A stretch of DNA of 64,000 nucleotides. Origin: Rhodanobacteraceae bacterium. GTDB lineage: Bacteria; Pseudomonadota; Gammaproteobacteria; Xanthomonadales; Rhodanobacteraceae. The stretch's first letter is position 1. Each line of letters begins with the position of its first letter. The position numbers and the translations under genes were made by a program. The notes below the pieces were generated by a model. That model saw nothing but the letters and a program-made list of their open reading frames with translations, was not told where the DNA came from and did not search any database. The stretch covers positions 1,737,001-1,801,000 of the forward strand of contig CP126120.1 in the NCBI GenBank assembly GCA_030123585.1, read 5' to 3'. This document shows, one piece after another, positions 24,802-34,025 of this stretch.

Positions 24802-25586
24802 GCGCCGCCGCGCCCCGCGAAACCCTGGTCGAGGTGCGCGGCCTGCGCAGCCAGTTCGGCGCGCAGGTGGTGCACGACAACCTCGACCTCGACGTCTATC
24901 GCGGCGAAATCCTGGGCGTGGTCGGAGGCTCGGGCAGCGGCAAGTCGGTGCTGTTGCGCACGATCCTCGGCCTGCGCCGACCTGATGCGGGCAGCGTCAA
25001 ACTGTTCGGCGAGAACCTCCACGACCTGCCGGAACACCGGCGGGTCGCGGTCGAAAGCCGCTGCGGCGTGCTGTTCCAGAACGGCGCGCTGTTTTCCTCG
25101 CTGACGGTGAGCGAAAACGTGCGGGTGCCGCTGATGGAACACACCTCGCTCACGCTGCACGACGCGACGCGCGTGGCGGCGCTGAAGATCGCGCTGGCCG
25201 ATCTGTCCCCCGATGTGCGCCACAAGTATCCGTCGGAACTCTCGGGCGGCATGCGCAAGCGCGCCGCACTGGCGCGCGCGCTGGCGCTGGACCCCGACAT
25301 CGTGTTCCTCGACGAACCGACTTCGGGTCTCGATCCCATCGCGGCGGCTTCGTTCGACCAGTTGATCCGCACCCTGCGCGACGCGCTGGGATTGACCGTG
25401 TTCATGATCACCCACGATCTCGATTCGCTGCACGCCATCTGCGACCGCGTCGCGGTGCTGGCGCACAAGCGCGTGATCGTGGCCGATTCGCTGGACAAGG
25501 TGGAACGCTTCGACGACCCCTGGATTCGCGACTATTTCCGGGGACCGCGCGGGCGCGCGGCGGAAACGATCCACGCACTCGCATGA
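24798..25586 (+). CDS. mlaF: MlaF-type ABC transporter ATPase
   Basis: A 262-residue ATP-binding subunit starting at GTG 24798, which overlaps the mlaE stop by four bases (GTGA). It has Walker A GGSGSGKS (43-50), signature LSGGMRKRAALARAL, Walker B IVFLDEPTSGLDP and the H-loop MITHD. The overlap indicates translational coupling with the permease. No ATG would preserve the first strand. It energises lipid movement by the MlaE/MlaD complex. Confidence 0.94.
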   Translation: MSAAAPRETLVEVRGLRSQFGAQVVHDNLDLDVYRGEILGVVGGSGSGKSVLLRTILGLRRPDAGSVKLFGENLHDLPEHRRVAVESRCGVLFQNGALFSSLTVSENVRVPLMEHTSLTLHDATRVAALKIALADLSPDVRHKYPSELSGGMRKRAALARALALDPDIVFLDEPTSGLDPIAAASFDQLIRTLRDALGLTVFMITHDLDSLHAICDRVAVLAHKRVIVADSLDKVERFDDPWIRDYFRGPRGRAAETIHALA

Positions 25587-25595
25587 GGTAACGAT

Positions 25596-26522
25596 ATGGA
25601 AACCAAGGCCCATCATGTGCTGATCGGCGCGTTCACCCTGGTGGTGGTGGCGCTGGTGGTGCTGTTCGCGCTGTGGCTGGCCAAGACCAGCCTCAACCGG
25701 CAATACCACTATTACGACATCGTGTTCACCGAAGCCGTGACCGGCCTGTCCAAGGGCAGCCCGGTGCAATACAACGGCATCCAGGTCGGCGAGGTCAGCC
25801 AGTTGAAACTGGATCCGAAGGATCCGCGCAAGGTGATCGCGCGCATCCAGGTGGCGGGCGACACCCCGATCAAGACCGACACCCGCGCCAAGCTGGGCCT
25901 GCTCGGCCTCACCGGCGTCGCCTTCGTGCAACTGACCGGCGGCGCGCCCAACAGCACGCCGCTGATGCCGACCCCCGACAACCCGGTGCCGGTGATCCAC
26001 TCCGAAAGCTCGGCGCTGACCAAGCTGCTCGAATCCGGCGGCGACGTGGTCACTTCGTTGAACGGCATCCTCGACCGCCTGGGCAGGATCGTGTCCGACC
26101 AGAACGTCGACCGCATCAACACGACGCTGGAAAACATCGCCCAGACCACCGGCGCGCTGGCCGCCGAACGCGACGACCTGCGCAGCCTGATCAAGGAGGC
26201 GGCCGCGGCTTCGCAACAACTCAACCAGACCCTCGCCGGCGCCAACCAGCTGGTCAACGGCCCCGGCAAACAAACCCTCGATCGCGCGGCGGCCGCGATG
26301 ACCACGCTGCAGCAAACCACGCAGAGCCTCAACCGGCTGCTCGCGGACAACCAGGGCTCGCTGCAATCGGGCCTGCGCGGCGTGGACCAGATCGGCCCGA
26401 CCCTGCGCGAGCTGCGCGGCACCCTGCGCGATCTGCACCAGATCACCAGCCAGTTGCAGGCCAATCCGGCCGGCTATCTGCTCGGACGCGACCACGCCAA
26501 CGAATTCACGCCGAAACACTGA
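25596..26522 (+). CDS. mlaD: MlaD-type MCE-domain protein
   Basis: 308 residues: a single N-terminal membrane helix (about 8-29), one MCE domain (residues about 38-115, TGLSKGSPVQYNGIQVGEVS ... GLLGLTGVAFVQL) and a long helical tail with a weak heptad pattern. MCE proteins form hexameric rings that bind lipid in the periplasm. AGGTAA precedes the start, nine bases after mlaF. The tail of about 190 residues is longer than that of E. coli MlaD (183 aa in total) and may form a tube, as in PqiB-like proteins. Confidence 0.93.
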   Translation: METKAHHVLIGAFTLVVVALVVLFALWLAKTSLNRQYHYYDIVFTEAVTGLSKGSPVQYNGIQVGEVSQLKLDPKDPRKVIARIQVAGDTPIKTDTRAKLGLLGLTGVAFVQLTGGAPNSTPLMPTPDNPVPVIHSESSALTKLLESGGDVVTSLNGILDRLGRIVSDQNVDRINTTLENIAQTTGALAAERDDLRSLIKEAAAASQQLNQTLAGANQLVNGPGKQTLDRAAAAMTTLQQTTQSLNRLLADNQGSLQSGLRGVDQIGPTLRELRGTLRDLHQITSQLQANPAGYLLGRDHANEFTPKH

Positions 26523-26532
26523 GGATGCGACG

Positions 26533-27195
26533 ATGACCGTGCCCCAATCCTTTTCCGCCGCGCGCACGCTGGCCGCGCTGGGCGGAATCGCCCTGCTCGC
26601 CGCCTGTTCGGTGCTGCCGAACCGCGAACCCGTGCAGATCTGGCAGCCCGAGGAAAGCCCCGCGGCGCCCGCCGCTGCGCCGGCCGCGAATTTCAGCCTG
26701 CGCGTGGACACCCCGAACACCACCGGCGTGCTCAACGGCGCCGGCATCGTGGTGATGCCCGAACCCGGGCAGGTCAGCACCTACAAGGGCGCGCGCTGGA
26801 GCGAATCGCCCGCGCTGCTGGTGCGGCACCGGCTGGTCGATGCCTTCATGGCCGCGAAACTGCCGGCCGTCACCACCGACGACGACCATTTCTCTTCCGA
26901 TTACACCCTCTCTGGCGACCTGCGCACGTTCCAGTCGGAATACCGGGCGGGATCGCCGGTGGTGGTCGTGCGCTTCGACGCGCAACTGCGCCGCGGCGGC
27001 GCGCGCGACCTGCTCGCGACCCGCAGCTTCGTCGTCACGCAGCAACCGTCGGGCGTGGACGTGCCGCAGATCGTCACCGCCTTCGGCGCCGCCGACGACC
27101 AGCTTGCCGCGCAAGTGGTGGCGTGGGTTCTCGAACAGGCCCGCAATGCGCCGCCCGCTGCGGACGCGGCAACGCCGCAGCAGCAGAAGCGCTGA
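26533..27195 (+). CDS. ABC-type transport auxiliary lipoprotein (PqiC/DUF330-like)
   Basis: A 220-residue lipoprotein with the lipobox LLAAC (Cys25) and the mature fold of the ABC transport auxiliary family (NFSLRVDTPNTTGVLNGAGI, WSESPALLVRHRLVDAF). It ends the operon, 10 bases after the MCE gene, with GAGGA before its ATG. It probably anchors the MCE channel to the outer membrane, replacing the MlaA/MlaC pair of E. coli, which is absent here. The C-terminus is Pro/Ala/Gln-rich. Confidence 0.87.
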   Translation: MTVPQSFSAARTLAALGGIALLAACSVLPNREPVQIWQPEESPAAPAAAPAANFSLRVDTPNTTGVLNGAGIVVMPEPGQVSTYKGARWSESPALLVRHRLVDAFMAAKLPAVTTDDDHFSSDYTLSGDLRTFQSEYRAGSPVVVVRFDAQLRRGGARDLLATRSFVVTQQPSGVDVPQIVTAFGAADDQLAAQVVAWVLEQARNAPPAADAATPQQQKR

Positions 27196-27226
27196 CGGCG
27201 GCGTTTGATTGGCTACGCGAACCTTC

Positions 27227-28540
27227 TTACAACTCGCGCAGTGCGTTCACCACCGGCAGCCGCGCGGCGCGCACCGCGGGGAACAGGCCGCCGATGAAGC
27301 CGATCGCGAGCGCCCACTTGATGCCGGTCCACAAGAGTTCCGGCGTCACCCGGAACTGGAACACCACCTGGCTGAAGTTGCCACCCACGGTGGACGCGGT
27401 GTAGCCGTTGAAGACCAGCCACACGATCACGGCGCCGACGATGCCGCCGAGCAGCGCCAGCAGCATGGTTTCCAGCAGCACCGAGACCACCACCGGCAGG
27501 CCGCGGAAGCCGATCGCGCGCAACGTCGCGATTTCGCGGGCGCGCGTGGCGACCGCCGCGTACATGGTGTTGAGCGCGCCGAAAATCGCGCCGATCGCCA
27601 TGATGATGCCGATGGTGATGCCGACGATGCGAATCACCTTGCTCAGGCCTTCGGATTGCTTGTTGAAATAATCGCGCGTGGTGCTGACGTCCACCTTGAC
27701 GCGCGGATCGCCCATCAGCGAAGCCTTGAACTGGTCGAAGGCCTTGGGCGACGTCAGCCGCGCCGTCACCGATTCCGCGCTGCTGCCGCGGCGATACGCC
27801 GAAGCCACGGACTTGGAATCGCCCCACAGTTCCGAGCCGTGCGCGTCGTTCGATGCAAACACGCCGACGATGGTCCAGTCCTGGCCGCCGAGGCGCAGCG
27901 TCTTGCCCACTTCCAGGCCGGCGAACTGGCGCTCCGCGCCCTCGCCCACGTCGAGCTCGCGCATGCCGGGCGTGAACTTGCGGCCCTTGACGATCTTCAC
28001 GTTCGGCCACACCGTCCAAGCTTCGTCGCCGACACCGCGGATCGCGACGTTGGCGTCGGTTTTCGGATCGCTCTTCTTCGGCACGTTGGCGACCACCACC
28101 AGTTCCGCCGACGCGATCGGCTTGCCCTGCGCGTCGCGCGCGATGCCCGGCGCCTGCTCGATCACGTCGATGTCGTCTCGCGTCAGCACGGAATTGCTTT
28201 CCGCGCCCGAACCACCGCGCAGCACGATCGCGGTGTCGTTGCTGCCGGTCTGCTGCAACGTGGCGGTCAGGCCGTCGCCCATCGCCAGCAGCGCCACCAG
28301 CACGCCGACCACGCCGGCGATGCCGACCACGATCACCGCGGTGGAGCCCAGCCGCTCACCGAGCGTGCTCAGGCCCACGCGCGTGACCGACAGCGTGCGC
28401 CGGCCGGTACGCGCGGCCAGCAGCCACAGCGCCAGCAGGATCGCCAAGCCCAGCACCACGAACCACGGCAGCGCCGTCCACACCACCAGCCAGACGATCA
28501 CGACCACCGCAAGGCCAAGGCCGAACAGAAATTTTTTCAT
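27227..28540 (-). CDS. ABC exporter permease (FtsX/MacB family), second of the operon
   Basis: 437 residues. Two close N-terminal hydrophobic stretches (about 3-45) are followed by the first permease helix (about 70-90), a periplasmic MacB-PCD-like domain and three C-terminal helices of the FtsX domain (IGIIMAIGAIFGALNTMYAA ... REIATLRAIGFRGLPVV). The extra N-terminal pair is unusual for the family. A GAGGAG site fixes the start at 28540, ten bases after the preceding permease. It heterodimerises with that permease and uses the ATPase encoded further upstream. Confidence 0.9.
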   Translation of the reverse strand: MKKFLFGLGLAVVVIVWLVVWTALPWFVVLGLAILLALWLLAARTGRRTLSVTRVGLSTLGERLGSTAVIVVGIAGVVGVLVALLAMGDGLTATLQQTGSNDTAIVLRGGSGAESNSVLTRDDIDVIEQAPGIARDAQGKPIASAELVVVANVPKKSDPKTDANVAIRGVGDEAWTVWPNVKIVKGRKFTPGMRELDVGEGAERQFAGLEVGKTLRLGGQDWTIVGVFASNDAHGSELWGDSKSVASAYRRGSSAESVTARLTSPKAFDQFKASLMGDPRVKVDVSTTRDYFNKQSEGLSKVIRIVGITIGIIMAIGAIFGALNTMYAAVATRAREIATLRAIGFRGLPVVVSVLLETMLLALLGGIVGAVIVWLVFNGYTASTVGGNFSQVVFQFRVTPELLWTGIKWALAIGFIGGLFPAVRAARLPVVNALREL

Positions 28541-28550
28541 GTCACGCTCC

Positions 28551-29714
28551 TCAACGTCCGGCCAAGGCGTCAACAATCTTCAAGCGCATCCCGCGCAACG
28601 CGGGCAGCACGCCGACCACGACGCCGATCGCGATCATCAACACCACGCCCTCGATCCAGCTCACCGCGCCGATCGGCGGCAACTGGATCATCCCGCCGCT
28701 GCCCTTGGCGAGCGCCGGCGCCAACGCGCTGGCGATCGCCATGCCGATCACGCCGCCGATCAACAGCAGCAGGACGGATTCGGCCAGCACCAGCGCGAGC
28801 ACGCTGCGATTGGAAAATCCGATCGTCTTCAACACCGCCAGTTCCGGGATGCGCTCGCGCACCGCCTGCGCCATGGTGTTGCCGGTCAGCAGGATCAACG
28901 TGAAGAACACCGCCGCCATGATCGCCTCGACGATCAGGCCGATGTTGCCGATCTGCTTGGCGAAGGAGGCGTTGAAGGCGTTGGCGGTCTGCGTCTTGGT
29001 TTCATGGTCGGAATTGGCCGACAGCGCGTCGATCGCCTGCGCAATCTTGTCGGCGTCCTTCGCGTCCTTCAGCTTCACCACGTACCAGCCCACCGTGTGC
29101 TGGCTGTACATGTTGGCCTCGTCGAAGTACTTCCAGTGCAGGAAGAACATCTGGTCGGAACCGTTGGGTGCATCCTTCGCCACCTTGTAGATGCCGACGA
29201 TGGTGAACGGCCAGGTCTTGTCGCCGTTCTTGCGCGGAAAGATCGTGGACTGCAACGGAATCTGCTGGCCGACCTTCCAGTGGTAGCGCGCGGCCAGCGC
29301 CTCGCCCACGAGCGCACCGTCCTGGGTCTGGGCGAATTTCCGGCGTTGCTCGGGCGTCAGCAGGATGTCGGGATTCGTGGCCAGGTAATCCTCGTCCACC
29401 GCGAAGCTGAAGACGAAGTTCTTCGGATCCTGGTACACGCCGCCGAACCAGTTCTCGTGGCCCACGCCTTCCACGCCCGGGATCGCCGCGATGCGCGCCT
29501 TCAGGCTTTCCGGCAGGCCGGTCATGATCGAGAACCGCGAGGCGACGACCAGCCGCTCGTTGCCCGCCAGGCTGTCGCTGCCGCTGGTGAACGCCACCCG
29601 CACCGCGTTGAGCAGGCCGAACAGCAAGAACGCGGCGAGGATGGAGATCAGCGTGAAGATGGTCCGCGTCTTGCGCCGGAACAGCGCGCCCCAGACCAGG
29701 TTGAAGTATTTCAT
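28551..29714 (-). CDS. ABC exporter permease (FtsX/MacB family), first of the operon
   Basis: 387 residues with the standard layout: N-terminal helix (about 17-40), a 230-residue periplasmic domain and three C-terminal helices with RERIPELAVLKTIGFSNRSV. GAGGTG precedes the start. The preceding gene in the operon should be the ATPase, but a 377-bp GIY-YIG cassette lies between them. With the adaptor and ATPase it makes a tripartite MacAB-like or Lol-like exporter; the cargo is unknown. Confidence 0.9.
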   Translation of the reverse strand: MKYFNLVWGALFRRKTRTIFTLISILAAFLLFGLLNAVRVAFTSGSDSLAGNERLVVASRFSIMTGLPESLKARIAAIPGVEGVGHENWFGGVYQDPKNFVFSFAVDEDYLATNPDILLTPEQRRKFAQTQDGALVGEALAARYHWKVGQQIPLQSTIFPRKNGDKTWPFTIVGIYKVAKDAPNGSDQMFFLHWKYFDEANMYSQHTVGWYVVKLKDAKDADKIAQAIDALSANSDHETKTQTANAFNASFAKQIGNIGLIVEAIMAAVFFTLILLTGNTMAQAVRERIPELAVLKTIGFSNRSVLALVLAESVLLLLIGGVIGMAIASALAPALAKGSGGMIQLPPIGAVSWIEGVVLMIAIGVVVGVLPALRGMRLKIVDALAGR

Positions 29715-29725
29715 CGATTCACCTC

Positions 29726-30102
29726 GTCATTCCCGCGCAGGCGGGAATCCAGTGTCTTGCTCCGGCAAATTGTTCGAAATCCCCGGATACAAGTCGTGCC
29801 AGTAAGGATTGCTTTCCTCGATCAATCGCAATTTCCATTGCCGATTCCATTTCTTCATTTGTTTTTCGCGAAGAATCGCCGCATCCATCGTGGCGTGCAT
29901 CTCGAAGTACACCAATTTGTGCGTGCCATAGCGTTTGCTAAATCCATCGACTAGGCCGTTGCGGTGTTGCCAAATGCGTTGAATCAAGTCGCTGGTCACG
30001 CCGATGTACAAGGTGCCGTTGCGGTCATTTGCGAGAATGTAGACAGCAGGTTGCTTTGCATGCATCTCAGAGTCACTGGATTCCCGCCTGCGCGGGAATG
30101 AC
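29726..30102. mobile_element. GIY-YIG cassette bounded by perfect 29-bp inverted repeats
   Basis: The left end 29726-29754 (GTCATTCCCGCGCAGGCGGG then AATCCAGTG) and the right end 30074-30102 are exact reverse complements over 29 bases. The ends themselves are hairpins (ATTCCCGC/GCGGGAAT) and are the same arm found in the solo REP-like elements of this window. The only gene inside is the GIY-YIG ORF, whose stop codon lies in the left repeat. The cassette splits an ABC transporter operon between ATPase and permease genes. No target-site duplication is evident. Mobility is inferred. Confidence 0.5.
29727..30065 (-). CDS. GIY-YIG nuclease-superfamily protein
   Basis: A 112-residue single-domain protein with the YhbQ/UPF0213-type GIY-YIG core: VYIL in place of GIY, LYIGVT for YIG, then the catalytic Arg in [10 protein letters not shown] and a later [13 protein letters not shown] carrying the metal-binding Glu. 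The last nine residues (DTGFPPARE) and the TGA are encoded by the left inverted repeat, so the repeat is part of the gene. The start codon lies just inside the right repeat. Stand-alone members of this family have no firmly established role; association with repeats suggests a DNA-processing function (inference). Confidence 0.85.
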   Translation of the reverse strand: MHAKQPAVYILANDRNGTLYIGVTSDLIQRIWQHRNGLVDGFSKRYGTHKLVYFEMHATMDAAILREKQMKKWNRQWKLRLIEESNPYWHDLYPGISNNLPEQDTGFPPARE

Positions 30103-30125
30103 AGATCCTTCTTGCCAGCGCCGTT

Positions 30126-30848
30126 TCATGACACGACGGCTTGCTCGACGAGCGTGCCCTTGTCGAGGTGCAGGGTGTGCGAGGCGTATTCGGCCGCCTT
30201 GGGATCGTGCGTCACCATCACGATGGTCTTGCCGTGCTCGCGGTTGAGGCGCTGCAACAGGGTCAGCACTTCCTCGGCGGACTGGCGGTCCAGATCGCCG
30301 GTCGGCTCGTCGCACACCAGCAGCGTCGGGTCCGACACGATCGCGCGTGCGATCGCCACGCGCTGCTGCTGGCCGCCCGACAGCTCGCTCGGCTTGTGCG
30401 AGGCGCGATCGGCGAGTCCGACGAGCTGCAACGCGATCGCGGCATTCTTCCTGCGCTGCGCGCCTGAGAGCTTGGTCAACAGCAACGGCAGTTCGACATT
30501 CTTCTGCGCGGTCAGCGCCGGCATCAGGTTGTAGAACTGGAACACAAAGCCGACGTTGCCGGCGCGCCAGCGCGCGAGCTGGCCCTCGCCCATCTTGTCG
30601 ATGCGCTTGCCGTCCACGCTGAGCGACCCGGCGGTCGGCGAATCGAGACCACCGATCAGGTTCAGCAAGGTCGTCTTGCCCGAGCCCGACGGCCCCATCA
30701 GTGCGAAGAAATCGCCGCGCGCGATGTCGAGGTCGATGTGGTGCAGCACCTCGAGCTTCTGCTTGCCGCGCGTATAGGTCTTGGACAGGCCCCGGATCTG
30801 CACCAGCGGACCGTTGCTGGCTTGCACTTCAGCGACTGCTGCGTTCAT
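30126..30848 (-). CDS. ABC exporter ATPase (LolD/MacB type)
   Basis: 240 residues from ATG 30848, which has AGGTAA at good spacing; an ATG two codons upstream is too close to it. It has Walker A GPSGSGKT (52-59), the Q-loop [12 protein letters not shown], signature [15 protein letters not shown], Walker [13 protein letters not shown] and the H-loop [22 protein letters not shown] is typical of the LolD/MacB group. It drives the FtsX-type permeases 412 bases downstream, beyond the GIY-YIG cassette, and perhaps also the divergent permease pair at 32891-35216. Confidence 0.95.
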   Translation of the reverse strand: MNAAVAEVQASNGPLVQIRGLSKTYTRGKQKLEVLHHIDLDIARGDFFALMGPSGSGKTTLLNLIGGLDSPTAGSLSVDGKRIDKMGEGQLARWRAGNVGFVFQFYNLMPALTAQKNVELPLLLTKLSGAQRRKNAAIALQLVGLADRASHKPSELSGGQQQRVAIARAIVSDPTLLVCDEPTGDLDRQSAEEVLTLLQRLNREHGKTIVMVTHDPKAAEYASHTLHLDKGTLVEQAVVS

Positions 30849-30880
30849 CGTCATTACCTCGCGAAGAGTCTCGTTTCACT

Positions 30881-30977
30881 CGTCATTCCGGGGCCGGCCG
30901 CAGGCCGGAACCCGGAATCGGTCTTGACGGGCTTCAGAACCGATTCCGGGTTCTGCGCTTCGCGCAGCCCCGGAATG
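30881..30977. repeat. REP-like intergenic palindrome, copy 3
   Basis: Bounded by CGTCATTCCGGGG and CCCCGGAATGAC, with inner arms GGAACCCGGAATCGG and CCGATTCCGGGTTC. It lies between the adaptor and ATPase genes of the exporter operon, so the operon has been invaded twice (here and by the GIY-YIG cassette). Confidence 0.75.
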
Positions 30978-30986
30978 ACAAGCCAT

Positions 30987-32213
30987 TTACTGCCCGCCTG
31001 TTGCCTTCACCTTCACCTTCTCGCCATCCTTCAAATCAGCTGACGGCGCGGTCACCACCTCGGCGCCCGCGCTCAAACCCTGCGTCACCTGTTTCAAATC
31101 CGAGAAATCCGCGCCCGCGGTGACCGGCGTCTGCTGTGCGCGTCCGTCCGCGACCACGAACACCACGTCCTTGCCATCGCGCTGCACGATCGCCGACTTC
31201 GGCACCAGTACGCCGGGCAGCGGCTTGCGGTTCGCATCCTTCTTTTCGAGGAAGGACACGCGCACACCCATCTGCGGGATGATGCGCGGGTCCTTCCGGT
31301 CGAGCGCGATGCGCACCTTCACCGTGGCCTTGCTCTTGTCCGCGCTCGGGATGATCGCGATCACGTGCGCGGGAATCTTCCAGTCGGGGTACGCGTCCAG
31401 CACCGCCTCGGCCGGCATGCCGGGAACGACGCGGCTGATATAAGCCTCGTTGACGTCGACGTCGATTTCCAGCGAATTCATGTCGACGATGGTCGCGATG
31501 CCACCGCCCCCCGCGGTGAAGTACGACGTGATCTGGCCGACCTCGGCGTCCTTTTGGGTCACGACGCCCGCGAACGGCGCCGGAATGATGGTGTAGCCGA
31601 GATTCACCTGGGCCAGCTTGACGTTCGCCGCCGCAGCCGCGGCCTGCCGGCCGGCAACATCCAGCGCCGCGGCATCGGTGGCCACCTGGGTGTTGGCCTG
31701 CTGCGCCGTCTGTTTGGAAACATAGCCTCGCGCAACGACGGCGTTCATCCGCGCGGCATCGGCACGCGCCTGCGCCAGCGTCGCCCGTGCCTGCGCGACC
31801 TGCGCCTGCGCCGCGGCATCCTGGGCCCTGGCAGCGTTCAACGCCGCGACGTACTGGGTGTCGTCGATGCGGGCCAGCACCTGTCCCTTCTGGACGTGCT
31901 GGCCCTCTTCGACCTCAACTTGCGTGATGGTGCCGACGATCTGCGCAGCCACGGTGGCCTGCCGCCGCGCGACCACGTAGCCGGTCGCCTGCAACACGGC
32001 GGCATCGCTGCTGGACGCAGCCGCCACCGCGGTACTGGTCTCGACGGTCGCCGCATGGCCGCGCAGCGCGAACGCCGTGACGCCGCCGGCAAGGATCAGC
32101 ACCACGATCACGGCAGCGACGATCCACGGCCAGCGCGGACGCGATTCGTCGTCGCGCTGCCTGCTGTCGATGCGCAGCTCGTGCAGGAGATCCTTGGAAT
32201 CACCGTTGCTCAC
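30987..32213 (-). CDS. MacA-like periplasmic adaptor of the ABC exporter
   Basis: 408 residues from GTG 32213. The frame stays open upstream, but that part is basic and unlike the family. A cytoplasmic tail of about 30 residues precedes one membrane helix (WIVAAVIVVLILAGGVTAFA), then the split lipoyl domain (VGTITQVEVEEGQHVQKGQV ... IIPAPFAGVVTQKDAEVGQI), an Ala/Gln-rich helical hairpin and barrel domains. It is the first gene of the operon. It connects the inner-membrane permeases to an outer-membrane channel, perhaps a TolC-like protein encoded elsewhere. Confidence 0.9.
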   Translation of the reverse strand: MSNGDSKDLLHELRIDSRQRDDESRPRWPWIVAAVIVVLILAGGVTAFALRGHAATVETSTAVAAASSSDAAVLQATGYVVARRQATVAAQIVGTITQVEVEEGQHVQKGQVLARIDDTQYVAALNAARAQDAAAQAQVAQARATLAQARADAARMNAVVARGYVSKQTAQQANTQVATDAAALDVAGRQAAAAAANVKLAQVNLGYTIIPAPFAGVVTQKDAEVGQITSYFTAGGGGIATIVDMNSLEIDVDVNEAYISRVVPGMPAEAVLDAYPDWKIPAHVIAIIPSADKSKATVKVRIALDRKDPRIIPQMGVRVSFLEKKDANRKPLPGVLVPKSAIVQRDGKDVVFVVADGRAQQTPVTAGADFSDLKQVTQGLSAGAEVVTAPSADLKDGEKVKVKATGGQ

Positions 32214-32485
32214 TGTCCGTCCCCGTGCGCGCCTGTCTCGTGACCGCGCAAGCCGGCATAGCATGGCGGTGCGTCCGGTAGCGGACCAGCATCAGTCATC
32301 AAGCGTTCCGGTTGACACATGTCACAGAGAACTGCTTGACAACGAGGCGCGCCGTCGTCATTCATTCCTGATTCAGCCAGAGTAGTTCAGCAAGCGTAAC
32401 CTACCGGATCGCTGGAAGCGAGGATCCACTGCAAAGGAAGCAACTGGATGATGTTCTTGCCACAAGGCAAAAGGATGGAAATAAC

Positions 32486-32692
32486 ATGAAAATGAACAAG
32501 AAATTCGTCATCAGTTGTACAACAACGGTGTTCCTGCTGGTCGGCGCATACGCTACTGCTGGCGCTGTCACCGTAGACTCTGCAAATATCAGCCTAGGAA
32601 GTGCGGTACTGATACCACAAGTAGTAGAGAAGTGCCCACCGCCAGCACAGTGTATAGGGGCGACTCCGCCTCGTTGTTATCCTGATTGCTGA
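32486..32692 (+). CDS. Small secreted Cys/Pro-rich peptide precursor, unknown
   Basis: 68 residues. A basic start (MKMNKK) and hydrophobic core lead to a likely signal-peptidase site after ATAGA (residue 27). The mature part of about 41 residues ends in a compact tail with four cysteines (50, 56, 64, 68; spacing C-x5-C-x7-C-x3-C) separated by prolines. AAGGATGG precedes the ATG. The stretch is markedly less GC-rich than its surroundings, suggesting transfer. Two ABC permease genes follow on the same strand after 198 bases, so it could be an exported or bacteriocin-like peptide, but no precursor family is recognised. Confidence 0.5.
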   Translation: MKMNKKFVISCTTTVFLLVGAYATAGAVTVDSANISLGSAVLIPQVVEKCPPPAQCIGATPPRCYPDC

Positions 32693-32890
32693 TCGTGTCC
32701 GCGTATGCGGTATAACTGACGTCATCGGTGGTATCGGATTTGACGTTCTGTTGCGAGATGCCATCAAAGACGAGCCACCGATGACTCAAGAGACGTGCGA
32801 ATTTTATGGTTTGCTGCTCACTGCATGCGAACGCTGTCGCAACACTGGAACGCTCCGGCTGCTGGATACCTCAGACGCAGCTCGATCCTG

Positions 32891-34024
32891 ATGCCGTCCA
32901 TGCATTCCGCCTTCGTCTTGGCTGCAAACAATCTGCGCGCCAGCCTAGGCCAAGCTGCATACCTGGTACTCACCTTGGCAATCGCGACGGCCGCGTGGCT
33001 TACTCTAGCGGCGCTTGCAACGCCAACCCTAGGCGGTACGACGGACAGCGGCTCCGGCATCATCATCCGCAACGGTAGCCAGCGCGGGGGATTGCCCCTC
33101 GATTACGCCCGTCGCATCGAAGCGATCCATGGCGCACACGGCGTATATTGGTACGGAATACAAGGCGCCCAGTGCACGTCGGCAACACTGATTGGACTCT
33201 ACGCTCTGGGCGGCCCAGGAGCGCACGTCTATTTGGCGAAACAAAAGGTCCCTGCCGCCACGATGCAACGCTGGAACGCGGATCCGCTGGGCGCGATCAT
33301 CAGCGAGGGTGTGGTTTCCAAGTGCGGATGGCGGGTCGGCCAAGCGGTCGAGCCACCCAGCGGCATGAATGGACATGGCGCGCTGATAGCCTTGCACATC
33401 ATCGGGACCTTTCCGGGCTCCTCGCCTCTCGGGCTCGTGCATTACGACTATGTCAATCGCGCAGCGCCAGGCATCCAGGGCAAGGACAAGGTGGTGACGT
33501 TTTTCGCGAGCGCCAGCGATCCGCGCGACAACGAAGTGCTTGCGGCCCGGATCGAAGCCGCTTTCGCGCACGATTTTCCGAGCCTCAGCGTCACCACCAA
33601 TGCGACCGAACAGAATGGCTGGGCGCGCTTCGGCAAGGTGCAGCAACTCTTGGCCTTCGTGATGGCCGCGATCCTGCTGTGCGCGGCTTCGGTGCTGATC
33701 AGCGTGCTGGCGCACACAGCGGCGCAGCGCCGTGCAAAGTTCGCGCTGCTGCAGGTATTGGGGTTCCGGCGCGTCACGCTGTTCGGCGCCTTCGCGCTGG
33801 AACTGCTGGCGACCGCAGTATTGGGTGCGTTGCTGGGGCTGGGGCTCGCCAAGCTAGTGTCCCACGAACTTGCGCCAACCTTCTTCGGGTTCATTGCAAA
33901 TGGTGCTCCCGCGTGGGCATGGTGGGGATTGCCCGCATGGCTTGCGGTGCTGGTCGCGGCGGCACTCGCATGGCCGGCGGGACTGATCGCGCGGGTGCGG
34001 CCGGCGGATTACCGGGCGATCTGA
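32891..34024 (+). CDS. FtsX-family ABC permease, first of an ATPase-less pair
   Basis: 377 residues. The N-terminal helix (about 17-38) is followed by a periplasmic domain and three C-terminal helices with QRRAKFALLQVLGFRRVTLF, a divergent form of the FtsX loop. It resembles the permease at 28551-29714. The start is uncertain: MPSMHSAF at 32891 is chosen, ATG 32900 is also possible, and neither has a clear ribosome-binding site. No ATPase or adaptor is encoded beside it; it may borrow those of the neighbouring divergent operon. Confidence 0.8.
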   Translation: MPSMHSAFVLAANNLRASLGQAAYLVLTLAIATAAWLTLAALATPTLGGTTDSGSGIIIRNGSQRGGLPLDYARRIEAIHGAHGVYWYGIQGAQCTSATLIGLYALGGPGAHVYLAKQKVPAATMQRWNADPLGAIISEGVVSKCGWRVGQAVEPPSGMNGHGALIALHIIGTFPGSSPLGLVHYDYVNRAAPGIQGKDKVVTFFASASDPRDNEVLAARIEAAFAHDFPSLSVTTNATEQNGWARFGKVQQLLAFVMAAILLCAASVLISVLAHTAAQRRAKFALLQVLGFRRVTLFGAFALELLATAVLGALLGLGLAKLVSHELAPTFFGFIANGAPAWAWWGLPAWLAVLVAAALAWPAGLIARVRPADYRAI

Positions 34025-34025
34025 G

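Noticed and set aside
32589..32789. 66-codon reverse frame opposite the small peptide gene, with a hydrophobic end
   Set aside because: It is antisense to the better supported peptide gene and has no ribosome-binding site.
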